Positions 1 to 8,104 of a stretch of DNA of 64,000 nucleotides are shown here, one piece after another. Below the pieces are notes generated by a model. It was given only the letters and a program-made list of their open reading frames with translations, was not told the DNA's origin and ran no database searches. The stretch spans positions 124,001 to 188,000 of the forward strand of contig CAMXXV010000001.1 of NCBI GenBank assembly GCA_947253285.1, in the 5' to 3' direction. The position numbers and the translations under genes are program-made. The DNA is from an uncultured Candidatus Saccharibacteria bacterium. Lineage in GTDB: Bacteria; Patescibacteriota; Saccharimonadia; Saccharimonadales; Saccharimonadaceae. Numbering within the stretch: position 1 is the first letter of the stretch; each line of letters starts with the position of its first letter.

Positions 1-544
1 TATGCAGGTCTCCGGCGACGATGGCGAGGAGGTAAGTTGACATACGTGGTGTTTCTTCAAATTCCCAAGCATTTTTTACGTGCTTGCCGGGCATGTTAGA
101 CAGAACGACTGGCTCGGCAGTTTGAACCGTTAGCTTAAAAGTTGCTTTGGCGGCTGGCTCGTCAATACATGGGAACAACTCGCAAGCGTGGTTTGCTTCA
201 AATTGCGTAGCCATTAGTTCGCATGGCTGGTCATTATAACGGTATTTACAAATATAGAGGCCATGCAATAATGTGTCACTAATTGTGCCACTAAAGTCAA
301 TGCGAATTTTACTGCCGGATTTTTTTATGCACATAATGTCATTTTTGACTTCAAAATCATTGGTTGGTGTGCCGTCAACTATGACATTTTTTATTTTTAA
401 CTGTTTAGTATGGAAAAAAATATGATCATAAAATGGCTGACCGGTGATAGTGACTGTGCCGCCAAAGCGCCGGTTGGCTTTGTCAAGATTTAGGAATAGG
501 TCGTAATGTTCTGGTTTGAAATAATTAATTAGACGTTTGTTCAT
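1..544 (-). CDS. pepN: M1 family zinc aminopeptidase, N-terminal part (cut by window edge)
   Basis: The minus strand from ATG at 544 is open for 181 codons and runs off the left edge. The visible part matches the N-terminal beta-saddle of M1 aminopeptidases: the block QFEANHACELFPCIDEPAAK is the family hallmark, followed later by YLLAIVAGDLH. The catalytic GxMEN and HExxH motifs would lie outside the window, so activity cannot be judged. These enzymes trim N-terminal residues from peptides in the cytoplasm, a plausible amino-acid source for an organism with little biosynthesis. There is no Shine-Dalgarno site; a TAAAAT -10 box ends 6 nt before ATG, so the mRNA is probably leaderless. The gene is divergent from nusA. 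Confidence 0.85.
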   Translation of the reverse strand, partial: MNKRLINYFKPEHYDLFLNLDKANRRFGGTVTITGQPFYDHIFFHTKQLKIKNVIVDGTPTNDFEVKNDIMCIKKSGSKIRIDFSGTISDTLLHGLYICKYRYNDQPCELMATQFEANHACELFPCIDEPAAKATFKLTVQTAEPVVLSNMPGKHVKNAWEFEETPRMSTYLLAIVAGDLH

Positions 545-550
545 ACTATT

Positions 551-580
551 ATTTTAACGTTAAGCTTGACGCCGTGTCAA
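551..580 (-). promoter_or_regulatory. pepN promoter, leaderless
   Basis: On the minus strand TTGACA (580-575) and TAAAAT (556-551) are 18 nt apart, and the predicted start of transcription coincides with the A of the pepN ATG. It interlocks with the divergent nusA promoter. Confidence 0.65.
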
Positions 581-593
581 AGTTTGCTATAAT
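566..593 (+). promoter_or_regulatory. nusA promoter
   Basis: TTGACG (566-571) and TATAAT (588-593) with a 16-nt spacer. The transcript would carry a leader of about 48 nt with a 6-bp hairpin (CCGGCC/GGTCGG, 609-625) and AAGGAG at 638-643 before the nusA start. Confidence 0.6.
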
Positions 594-648
594 AAAAGTA
601 TTGTAATCCGGCCGTCAAGGTCGGAATTTTTAATAAGAAGGAGAATGC

Positions 649-1692
649 ATGGAAGATTTGAATATCAAACAGATGGCCACGGCGTTGCGTGTGATTGCTG
701 ATGAAAAGAATCTCTCAGAAGAAGATGTTTTGAGTGCAGTTGAGGCAGCTATCGCCTCAGCTTGGCGGCGTGATAACGGCGAGCGTGATATGAGTGTGAC
801 GGCTACTCTAAATCGTGAGACTGGCGTAGCTAATATTACGGTACACTATGAAGTAGTTGAGGAGCCAGAGAGTCTTGGTCAAATTACTCTAGAGAAGGCG
901 AAGGAAATTGACCCAGAAGCTAAGCTTGGTGACAAGCTAGAGCAGCATTATGAGGCTACTAAGTTTGGCCGCGTGGCTGCTATGACTGCAAAGCAAGTAT
1001 TGTTGCAAAAGTTGCGTGATTTTGAGCGTGAGTCAGTGGCACGCGAATATGACAGCAAAGTTGGTAAGTTGGTTACTGGTACAGTAGTACGTGTTGAACC
1101 GCGTGTAGTACGAATTGAGTTGGGTTCTGGCGAAGGTATTATGCCAGCCAGCGAGCAAATCCCTGGCGAGCGCTTAACGGTCGGCAGCCGCGTGCGTGTG
1201 CTATTGAAGAAAATTGACCGCGATAATGGCCATACCCCAACCATTATCTTGTCACGTGCTGATGCTGATTTTGTGCGCCTATTGTTCGTACAAGAGGTGC
1301 CTGAGCTAGAGACTGGTGCTGTTGAAATCAAGAAGGTAGTGCGTGAAGCGGGCCGCCGCACTAAAATTGCAGTTTATAGTAGTAACAGTGAGATTGACCC
1401 AGTTGGTACTTTTGTCGGTAGTAAGGGTATTCGCGTTCAGGCAGTGATGAGCGAAATTGGTGATTCTGAGAAGATTGATATCATTACTTACGATTCAGAC
1501 GTTAAGAACTACATTGCTAACGCATTAAGCCCAGCCGAAATTAGTAGCATTGAGCTTGATGAGCTAACCAAGACTGCTAAGGTGCATGTACCAATGAGCC
1601 AACAGTCAGTGGCGATTGGCCGTCAAGGGCAAAATGTTCGGCTGTCTTCGCAGCTGACTGGTTACACGATTGATATTGTAGCTGAACACTAA
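649..1692 (+). CDS. nusA: Transcription termination/antitermination factor NusA
   Basis: NusA binds RNA polymerase and nascent RNA and modulates pausing, termination and antitermination. The 347 residues show the RNAP-binding N-terminal domain (1-~125), an S1 domain (~130-195), KH1 with the GSKG loop (FVGSKGIRV, ~260) and KH2 with AIGRQGQNVRLSSQLTGY near the C-terminus. There are no C-terminal acidic repeats, so it is the short form also seen in Gram-positive bacteria. The start is fixed by AAGGAG 6 nt upstream of ATG 649. The usual partners rimP and infB are not adjacent; the gene stands alone between pepN (divergent) and clpC. Confidence 0.96.
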   Translation: MEDLNIKQMATALRVIADEKNLSEEDVLSAVEAAIASAWRRDNGERDMSVTATLNRETGVANITVHYEVVEEPESLGQITLEKAKEIDPEAKLGDKLEQHYEATKFGRVAAMTAKQVLLQKLRDFERESVAREYDSKVGKLVTGTVVRVEPRVVRIELGSGEGIMPASEQIPGERLTVGSRVRVLLKKIDRDNGHTPTIILSRADADFVRLLFVQEVPELETGAVEIKKVVREAGRRTKIAVYSSNSEIDPVGTFVGSKGIRVQAVMSEIGDSEKIDIITYDSDVKNYIANALSPAEISSIELDELTKTAKVHVPMSQQSVAIGRQGQNVRLSSQLTGYTIDIVAEH

Positions 1693-1712
1693 TAAATAGT
1701 TAAATTTAACCA

Positions 1713-1739
1713 TTAGCACTCTTGTATAAAGAGTGCTAA
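1713..1739 (+). promoter_or_regulatory. CIRCE operator (HrcA binding site)
   Basis: TTAGCACTC-N9-GAGTGCTAA is an exact match to the CIRCE inverted repeat bound by the heat-shock repressor HrcA. The spacer holds the -35 box (TTGTAT, 1722-1727) of the clpC promoter, so bound HrcA would occlude it. Confidence 0.95.
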
Positions 1740-1750
1740 TTTGCTATAAT
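1722..1750 (+). promoter_or_regulatory. clpC promoter, leaderless
   Basis: TTGTAT (1722-1727), a 17-nt spacer and TATAAT (1745-1750). Transcription is predicted to begin at 1757, the A of the clpC start codon. Confidence 0.75.
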
Positions 1751-1756
1751 GAGGAT

Positions 1757-4627
1757 ATGATTCCGGAAGAAGAGGTACGATTCACTAGATGTGTAAGTAG
1801 GGCAATACTGACTGCTGAAGTTTATGCTAGCTTGTTTGCGGCAGAGGAGACTCGTACCGAACATTTATTATTGGCTATGCTGTGTGATCCGAATAGTATG
1901 GCGTGTAATTTTCTAAATAAACACGGTATTTATAAAAAAGATGCTCGGAATGCCATTGACTCTGCTCCGGATAGCAAGAGAATTAATCGCCGTCGCCGCT
2001 TGTCAATGGCGGCACTAGACGCCATTTTAAATGAGTTTATTTTATTAAATAAGCCAGTAAATACTCTGCAGATTCTTTATGTCATGTTATTTCATCGTAC
2101 CAACCGGGCGTGTTTATTACTGAAAAAGATGCGCGTAGATGTGGATCAGCTAGTTCAGGATATTGCTCTGGCAATGGATGATCATAGTTTTGATGTTGAC
2201 GAAGAAAGTGGTGAACCGCTCGAATTGTCTATTCTATATCGTCCAACCTATCAAGTAAATGAAGCTCCGGAAACTGATGCCATTTTAGAGGACCATGATG
2301 TGATGCGTCGAATGAGTATCGGCGCCTACGAGATGATTGAGCGAGCTAGGATAGGACAAAATCAGGTTGACGCTACGATTTGTGGCGAGGGCGGTGAATA
2401 TGTCGCTCGCCCATTCTGCGATAAATTTGAAGATGAAGACGACGATGATGAAGAAGACGAAGGTGAAACCAATGCTGAAAAGAGCAGCACTGTTCGTGGG
2501 ATGCCGCCGCAGTTGCAACAGCTAGGCAATGATGAGATTTCTCATAATCATGAGCACGAGGAATCTCAATCGCAAGAAAGCGAGACGGACCACGAATTGC
2601 CATCACATGAGCAATTGCGGTTGAAGCGGACAATTGACCGATACAGTACTAATTTAACTGACGATGCTAAGAACGGCAGGCTAGACCCAGTGGTTGGCCG
2701 TGCGACTGAAATTGACCGTGTAATTACCATTTTGAGTCGCCGCCGAAAGAATAATCCACTACTAATTGGCGAAGCTGGTGTGGGCAAGACGGCTATTGCT
2801 GAAGGTTTGGCGGAGCGAATTGCTGATGGTAATGTGCCACGTTATCTAGCCGATAAGCAAGTTATGCAGCTAGATTTGGCGCGTATTTTGGCTGGTGCAA
2901 AATATCGTGGCGAATTTGAGGAGCGGTTGAAGCGTGTTATTGATGACGCCGAGAAGGACGACCGTGTGATTCTGTTTATTGATGAGATTCATACGCTAGT
3001 TGGTGCTGGTGCATCTGAGGGTTCGCTTGATGCTGCAAACATTTTAAAGCCAGCTTTGTCGCGCGGTAAGTTACGTTTAATTGGAGCGACGACTAACGAT
3101 GAATATCGCAAATCGATTGAGCGTGACTCTGCTTTGACGCGCCGTTTTCAGGATGTTGTGGTAGCTGAGCCTAGTATGTCGGATACAATTAAGATATTGG
3201 ACGGTTTAGCGCCAAAATATGAAGCTTTTCATCATGTAAAAATAGCACAAGATGTGATTGAATCAACCGTGCAATTAAGCCAACGCTACATGCCGGAGCG
3301 GCATCAGCCAGATAAATCGTTGGATGTGCTTGATGAAGCAGCGGCGACTGCACATGTTAAAAGTAACGTGGTTGATAATACGGATGTTATTAATGAGCTA
3401 ATGCAGCGTCGTGGTATGCTGTCGGATAAGATGGCGCAGGCTGTGGCGGACGAAGATTATGAGCAGGCGGCGATTCTAAAGATGCAGGTTAGCCAGATTG
3501 ATGAGCAGCGAGAAAAGTTGCGTCAGTGTGAATTGCAGAACCAAGATGTTGAATTAAGTACCGATGATATCGCTAATACAATTAGTCGGATTACCGGTGT
3601 GCCGATTGCACAATTAAAGCGTAGTGAAGCTGATAAGCTGATTAATCTAGAAGAGCTGCTAAGCAAACGTGTGATTGGTCAGGATAAGGCGATTTCCGCC
3701 GTGGCGCATGCGATGCGCCGGGCACGTGCTGGTATTAACAACGAGCATCGGCCAATCGGTTCGTTCATTTTCTTAGGGCAGACTGGTGTTGGCAAGACCG
3801 AATTAGCGCGTGTTTTGGCCGATGAGATGTTCGGCTCGCGTGATAATTTAATTAAGCTAGATATGAGTGAATTTTCTGAGAGTCATACAGTGTCGCGCTT
3901 AATTGGTGCTCCGGCTGGTTACGTAGGATACAATGATGGCAATCAACTAGCTGACCGCGTGCGACGGCATCCTTACTCAGTGGTACTGTTTGATGAAATC
4001 GAGAAGGCTCACCCGGATATCTTTAATATTCTCTTGCAGATTCTTGAGGATGGCACATTGACCGATGGTCGTGGTCATCAAGTTGATTTCTCAAATGCGA
4101 TAATTATTTTAACGAGCAACATTGGTGCAGACCAGTTGGATAGTGGTGAAAGTCGGTTAGGATTTAGTGTTAAAAATGATACGGATATTGACGAAAAGTC
4201 GAAGAATGACCAAGAAGTGGTAATGAATGAGCTGAAACAATATATGCGCCCCGAGCTGATTAACCGGTTTGATGACATCATTTTGTTTAATCGTTTAACC
4301 AAAAATGAAGCTGGCAAGATATTTGATTTGATGGTTTCAGAACTAGCGCAACGGTTGCAACTAAAGCAGATTGGTTTGACGGTGAGTGTGCCAGTGCGGC
4401 GTCAGTTAGTGGAGAAGGGCTATAGTGACACTTATGGGGCGCGGCCAATGCGACGCGTGGTACAGAAATACCTAGAGCAGCCCGTCGCTGATGCCATGAT
4501 AGCGGGCAAATTTAAGGCGGGTGATACCATTAAAACAACTTGGCGCCATGATGCGGTCGAATTGCAACTAAAGCCGCAGCGTGCAGTAAGGAAGTCAACT
4601 AAGTCGGTTAACGTAGTTAAGCATTAA
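1757..4627 (+). CDS. clpC: ATP-dependent Clp protease ATP-binding subunit ClpC
   Basis: An AAA+ unfoldase of the Clp/Hsp100 family that feeds substrates to ClpP. In order it shows an N-terminal double repeat (EEVRFTRCVSRAILTAEVYAS onward), AAA1 with Walker A GEAGVGKTAI, a short UVR-type middle segment (EDYEQAAILKMQVSQIDEQ), AAA2 with GQTGVGKTELA, and a ClpP-docking-type LGF loop (RLGFS). At 956 residues it is over 100 longer than usual ClpC; the excess is a hydrophilic insert before AAA1 with a D/E run and a H/E/S/Q-rich stretch. I place the start at ATG 1757, not the upstream in-frame codon at 1733, because the latter lies inside the CIRCE/promoter. HrcA control is expected. No clpP is in the window. 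Confidence 0.95.
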   Translation: MIPEEEVRFTRCVSRAILTAEVYASLFAAEETRTEHLLLAMLCDPNSMACNFLNKHGIYKKDARNAIDSAPDSKRINRRRRLSMAALDAILNEFILLNKPVNTLQILYVMLFHRTNRACLLLKKMRVDVDQLVQDIALAMDDHSFDVDEESGEPLELSILYRPTYQVNEAPETDAILEDHDVMRRMSIGAYEMIERARIGQNQVDATICGEGGEYVARPFCDKFEDEDDDDEEDEGETNAEKSSTVRGMPPQLQQLGNDEISHNHEHEESQSQESETDHELPSHEQLRLKRTIDRYSTNLTDDAKNGRLDPVVGRATEIDRVITILSRRRKNNPLLIGEAGVGKTAIAEGLAERIADGNVPRYLADKQVMQLDLARILAGAKYRGEFEERLKRVIDDAEKDDRVILFIDEIHTLVGAGASEGSLDAANILKPALSRGKLRLIGATTNDEYRKSIERDSALTRRFQDVVVAEPSMSDTIKILDGLAPKYEAFHHVKIAQDVIESTVQLSQRYMPERHQPDKSLDVLDEAAATAHVKSNVVDNTDVINELMQRRGMLSDKMAQAVADEDYEQAAILKMQVSQIDEQREKLRQCELQNQDVELSTDDIANTISRITGVPIAQLKRSEADKLINLEELLSKRVIGQDKAISAVAHAMRRARAGINNEHRPIGSFIFLGQTGVGKTELARVLADEMFGSRDNLIKLDMSEFSESHTVSRLIGAPAGYVGYNDGNQLADRVRRHPYSVVLFDEIEKAHPDIFNILLQILEDGTLTDGRGHQVDFSNAIIILTSNIGADQLDSGESRLGFSVKNDTDIDEKSKNDQEVVMNELKQYMRPELINRFDDIILFNRLTKNEAGKIFDLMVSELAQRLQLKQIGLTVSVPVRRQLVEKGYSDTYGARPMRRVVQKYLEQPVADAMIAGKFKAGDTIKTTWRHDAVELQLKPQRAVRKSTKSVNVVKH

Positions 4628-4632
4628 CCTGT

Positions 4633-4638
4633 TATAAT
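4633..4638 (+). promoter_or_regulatory. radA -10 box, near-leaderless
   Basis: TATAAT ends 8 nt before the radA ATG, which predicts a 5' leader of about 2 nt. No clear -35 box is seen. Confidence 0.5.
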
Positions 4639-4646
4639 GTTAGGTA

Positions 4647-5993
4647 ATGGTCAAGACTAAAAGCAGTTATGTTTGCCAGCAGTGTGGCGCGAGCTACCCT
4701 AAATGGGCGGGCAAGTGTGATAATTGTGGGTCTTGGAGTAGTTTGGTTGAGCAGATGCCAATTGCCGAAGGTAAGTCTGTGGTGGCGCGCTCGCGCGGGC
4801 GACAGATTCAAGCTGAGCTTATCAAGGATGTTAAATTAGACAAAGTATCAACGCGTATTAAGACGGGAATCGCCGACCTTGACGTGGTGTTGGGCGGTGG
4901 TCTGATGGCTGGTGGAGTAGTGCTAGTAGCTGGGCAGCCGGGTATCGGTAAGTCTACTATTTTGATGCAAATTGCGAGCTATGTCGCCAAGGGTAAAAAA
5001 GTTTTGTATGCCAGCGGCGAGGAATCAGCTTCGCAGGTGAAATTGCGCGCCGAGCGGCTCGGCGCAGTGGGTGATAACCAGCTATATTTGGCGGCGACCA
5101 CATCAGCAGATGATATTGCGGCGACAATTGCGGAGGGTAGCTATGATTTGGCGATTGTTGATTCGATGCAAACGATTGCGATGGCAGAGATTGCTTCGGC
5201 TGCGGGTACAGTAAGCCAAATCACCAACTGCGCTAACGCAATTATTCGTGCTGCAAAGACAGCCAATACGTCGGTTATTTTAGTGGGGCACATTACCAAG
5301 GATGGTGCGATTGCTGGACCAAAGATATTGGAACATCTAGTTGACGTGGTACTAAACTTTGAGGGTGACCGTTATGGTGGCTTTAAAATGGTGCGCGCCG
5401 TGAAGAATCGCTTTGGCTCTACTTCTGAAGTGGCTATTTTTGATATGACACAAGAGGGACTGAAAATTGTTGAGAATCCAAGTGCTGCGTTGCTTGCTGA
5501 GCGGACAGATACCGACGGTAGCATTGTGCTTGCCAGCATGGAGGGTAATCGACCATTGCTTGTGGAAATTCAGGCACTAGTGAACCATACTAATTTTGGT
5601 TATGCAAAGCGTGCTGCGTCTGGGTTTGATGCTAATCGTTTGACGCTATTAATTGCAGTGCTAGAGCGACGAACTAAATTGGACTTATCTGACAAAGATG
5701 TTTTTATTAATGTAGTTGGTGGCATAAAACTAAATGACCGAGCGGCAGATTTAGCAGTTTGTATGGCTATTGCTAGTGCGGCAGCTGAGCGAAAATTGCG
5801 CGATGGAGCCGTAGTGTTTGGCGAAGTTGGTTTAGGCGGTGAGATTCGGTCGGCGGTTCAGTCGGAGAAGCGAATTGCTGAAGCGCAAAAATTGGGTTTT
5901 AAATATGCAATTGCACCCAAGAGTGCAGCGCGTAGTAAATTTGTCGTGCCGGCAGTAGATTTGCGCGATGCTTTGAATCAGCACTTACGCTAG
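4647..5993 (+). CDS. radA: DNA repair protein RadA
   Basis: RadA is a RecA-like, DnaB-related motor that drives branch migration in recombinational repair and natural transformation. The 448 residues contain a CxxC...CxxC zinc finger (CQQCGASYPKWAGKCDNC, residues 10-27), Walker A GQPGIGKST, the family signature KNRFG and a C-terminal Lon-protease-like domain. All four zinc-finger cysteines are present, in contrast to the cysteine loss in RpoC. The start at 4647 fits a leaderless mRNA. It is followed by the PIN-TRAM gene, a neighbourhood also found in Gram-positive bacteria (radA-yacL). DprA at 38957 suggests the same transformation pathway. Confidence 0.95.
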   Translation: MVKTKSSYVCQQCGASYPKWAGKCDNCGSWSSLVEQMPIAEGKSVVARSRGRQIQAELIKDVKLDKVSTRIKTGIADLDVVLGGGLMAGGVVLVAGQPGIGKSTILMQIASYVAKGKKVLYASGEESASQVKLRAERLGAVGDNQLYLAATTSADDIAATIAEGSYDLAIVDSMQTIAMAEIASAAGTVSQITNCANAIIRAAKTANTSVILVGHITKDGAIAGPKILEHLVDVVLNFEGDRYGGFKMVRAVKNRFGSTSEVAIFDMTQEGLKIVENPSAALLAERTDTDGSIVLASMEGNRPLLVEIQALVNHTNFGYAKRAASGFDANRLTLLIAVLERRTKLDLSDKDVFINVVGGIKLNDRAADLAVCMAIASAAAERKLRDGAVVFGEVGLGGEIRSAVQSEKRIAEAQKLGFKYAIAPKSAARSKFVVPAVDLRDALNQHLR

Positions 5994-5996
5994 TTT

Positions 5997-6025
5997 TTGC
6001 TGATTAGTGTTACAAGTGCTATAAT
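5997..6025 (+). promoter_or_regulatory. Promoter of the PIN-TRAM gene
   Basis: TTGCTG (5997-6002), a 17-nt spacer and TATAAT (6020-6025), overlapping the end of radA. A leader of about 17 nt carries the Shine-Dalgarno GAAAGGA. Confidence 0.55.
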
Positions 6026-6048
6026 ATTTAGCGAAAGGAAATTATTTA

Positions 6049-7035
6049 ATGTTGGAAAGACTAAATTTACAGTCTGTCCTTCTCCTAATTGTTAGCGTGG
6101 TCATCCTGATTGAGGTGACTTATTTGACGGTTATGAAGTTAAGGCAGCGCAAACTGAAGGTGGCGCGTGGGTCGATATTGTTAGACTCATGCTCAATTAT
6201 GGATGGTAGGATTATTGACCTTGCTAAGACAGGCATTATTACCTCAGAAATTATTGTACCGCGGTCTGTGGTGGTTGAGATGCAGCTATTAGCAGATAAA
6301 TCCGACCATGAGAAGCGAGTGCGGGCACGGCGTGGTCTAGAAAATGTACGCCTCTTAAAGACGATGGATACAGTTAGTGTGGCGATTGTGAACGATGGTA
6401 AGGTTGGTAAGGGTGGCGTGGATGAACGTTTGTTGGACATTGCCAAAAATTATGATGCTTCGATTGCGACAACTGATTTTAATCTAAATCGTGTAGCTAA
6501 GGTGATGGATGTGCCGGTAATTAATGTGAATGAAATTGCACAAGTGATGCGCGCCAATCACTTTCCAGGCGATCAGGTGGAGATTGAATTGTTGCAAGCA
6601 GGTGCAAACCGTAGCCAAGCTGTGGGTTATCTTGATGATGGCACTATGGTGGTGGTTGAGGATAGCAAAGACTTAATTGGTTCGCGCGTGAAGGTGGAAA
6701 TTATTCGCTCATTACAGACTGAAGCTGGGCGTATGATGTTTGCAAAGAAAATTGAGCGTATAGTTCAACAAAATAATAAACCGGCTGCGCATAAACGTGA
6801 TAAATCAGTTAGCGCTAAAATCAAATCAGCCCCTGCCTTTCATTCTGACCAATTATTGAAGCAGCATAATGCCGAGAAGGCGAAGCCAAAGTCAGAAGTA
6901 AAGCAGCGGAGCAATAGTGGTACAGCTAAACCGGCTCGTCGTCGTACTCAAACACAGTCAAGTGTAGAGCGCCAAGTGGTGGCGCTGGCTAACGCACAAC
7001 ATGCAAATTCTGACGAGTCCGACAAAACAAAGTAA
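6049..7035 (+). CDS. YacL-type PIN-TRAM domain membrane protein
   Basis: The 328-residue protein has one N-terminal membrane segment (~9-26), then a PIN nuclease-like domain starting LLDSCSIMDGR with later acidic residues (VDERLLDIA, TTDFNLN), then a TRAM domain (QAVGYLDDGTMVVVEDS... VKVEIIRSLQT). The last ~80 residues are a basic, low-complexity tail. The family (Bacillus YacL) is a putative RNase/RNA-binding protein without a settled role. YacL normally has four membrane segments; here only one remains. The 3' end overlaps the convergent gene at 6989 by 47 bp. Confidence 0.85.
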   Translation: MLERLNLQSVLLLIVSVVILIEVTYLTVMKLRQRKLKVARGSILLDSCSIMDGRIIDLAKTGIITSEIIVPRSVVVEMQLLADKSDHEKRVRARRGLENVRLLKTMDTVSVAIVNDGKVGKGGVDERLLDIAKNYDASIATTDFNLNRVAKVMDVPVINVNEIAQVMRANHFPGDQVEIELLQAGANRSQAVGYLDDGTMVVVEDSKDLIGSRVKVEIIRSLQTEAGRMMFAKKIERIVQQNNKPAAHKRDKSVSAKIKSAPAFHSDQLLKQHNAEKAKPKSEVKQRSNSGTAKPARRRTQTQSSVERQVVALANAQHANSDESDKTK

Positions 7036-8083
7036 TTACCCAGAGCATAATACCGAAGTCGATGAATAGTTCAAGATATTCGGTCGGTGTACCATGATTG
7101 TAATCCCAGATGTGATTGAAAAATAGACTGTTAATTGCAACTATTATTGATAGAGCTAAAATCAGGGCTGGCTGTTGCCAGTTCTGTTTTTGCTTTAGCT
7201 GACTATGTAGAATTATAATTATGGCCGCGATAGTACCAAGCATAATAAATAAATTAGAACTATAGTAAACTCCAGAGGCATCTTGGTAATTAGCTAATAA
7301 TGGGTCTGATAGCATAAAGGCAGTTGCAAAAATTAGAGTAAATTGCTGCGGTGGCAAAAAATCTACTAGATAAGATAACTTATGATTACGAAGCCATTTG
7401 GTTAGGGGTAAGTTAAGTAGTGGTAATAATACTAGTAAAATCCATCCACCAAAATAGAGTGTATTTTGGAATAATTGCGTAGCAAGATTATGAAAGTTAG
7501 TCTCCTTTTGGATGTTATAGGTGGCAATTAATTCAGGGGTTTCCCAGTTAAAGATACGTTGCCCCCAAGATAGCTCTTCACCTGCCATTAAAAATAGAAT
7601 AATTGCTAGTAAAATACAAAGGAAAGTAGTTGGTCGGTGCTTTTTGCGGTTTATTAATGCCATATAACAGCATAGAGTAACCCCAATTAACTCCATGCCA
7701 CATTTAATGAAGATACCAGAGCGATAAAATGGCCAAGTTTCCTTGCGAATTAGGTCGCTTGCAAATTGCGGGTACACTACTTGCAAAATGATACATACTA
7801 CGACGATTAACGGTAGAACGATTGTTAGTTTTGAATATAGCGTAGTACCACTGTTTTTTCTACTGGATAAATTGTATTGTAATAATAAGCTACCACTAAA
7901 GATAATAGCGCATAGCATAATGGACAGGCGTAACAGATTAAACGGCCAATTGTCAGCTAACGGATAGGCCCATTTACTTGGCGCAAAAAATAGTGCCAAA
8001 GTCGCCAAGACGGATATGGCAGTGACGACTTTGGCAATATTGTCTTGCAATGGCGAATGGTGTGTATTAATTGGTTCTGGCAA
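6989..8083 (-). CDS. Conserved polytopic membrane protein of unknown function
   Basis: A 364-residue protein with about nine to ten hydrophobic segments. A polar block in mid-protein, GEELSWGQRIFNWETPE followed by NIQKETNFHN, looks like the signature of an uncharacterised integral membrane family. A second polar block, NHGTPTEYLELFIDFG, lies near the end. The start is TTG 8083, chosen because AAGGAG (8093-8088 on the minus strand) sits 4 nt upstream and no ATG is suitably placed. It lies 21 nt downstream of the penicillin-binding protein gene and is probably co-transcribed, so a cell-envelope role is possible but unproven. Confidence 0.7.
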   Translation of the reverse strand: MPEPINTHHSPLQDNIAKVVTAISVLATLALFFAPSKWAYPLADNWPFNLLRLSIMLCAIIFSGSLLLQYNLSSRKNSGTTLYSKLTIVLPLIVVVCIILQVVYPQFASDLIRKETWPFYRSGIFIKCGMELIGVTLCCYMALINRKKHRPTTFLCILLAIILFLMAGEELSWGQRIFNWETPELIATYNIQKETNFHNLATQLFQNTLYFGGWILLVLLPLLNLPLTKWLRNHKLSYLVDFLPPQQFTLIFATAFMLSDPLLANYQDASGVYYSSNLFIMLGTIAAIIIILHSQLKQKQNWQQPALILALSIIVAINSLFFNHIWDYNHGTPTEYLELFIDFGIMLWVITLFCRTRQNLHVVR

Positions 8084-8104
8084 AATTCTCCTTATGATGC
8101 ATTA

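Noticed and set aside
1733..1756. An earlier clpC start (ATG-like codon at 1733).
   Set aside because: It lies in the CIRCE half-site and before the -10 box, so it would not be transcribed.
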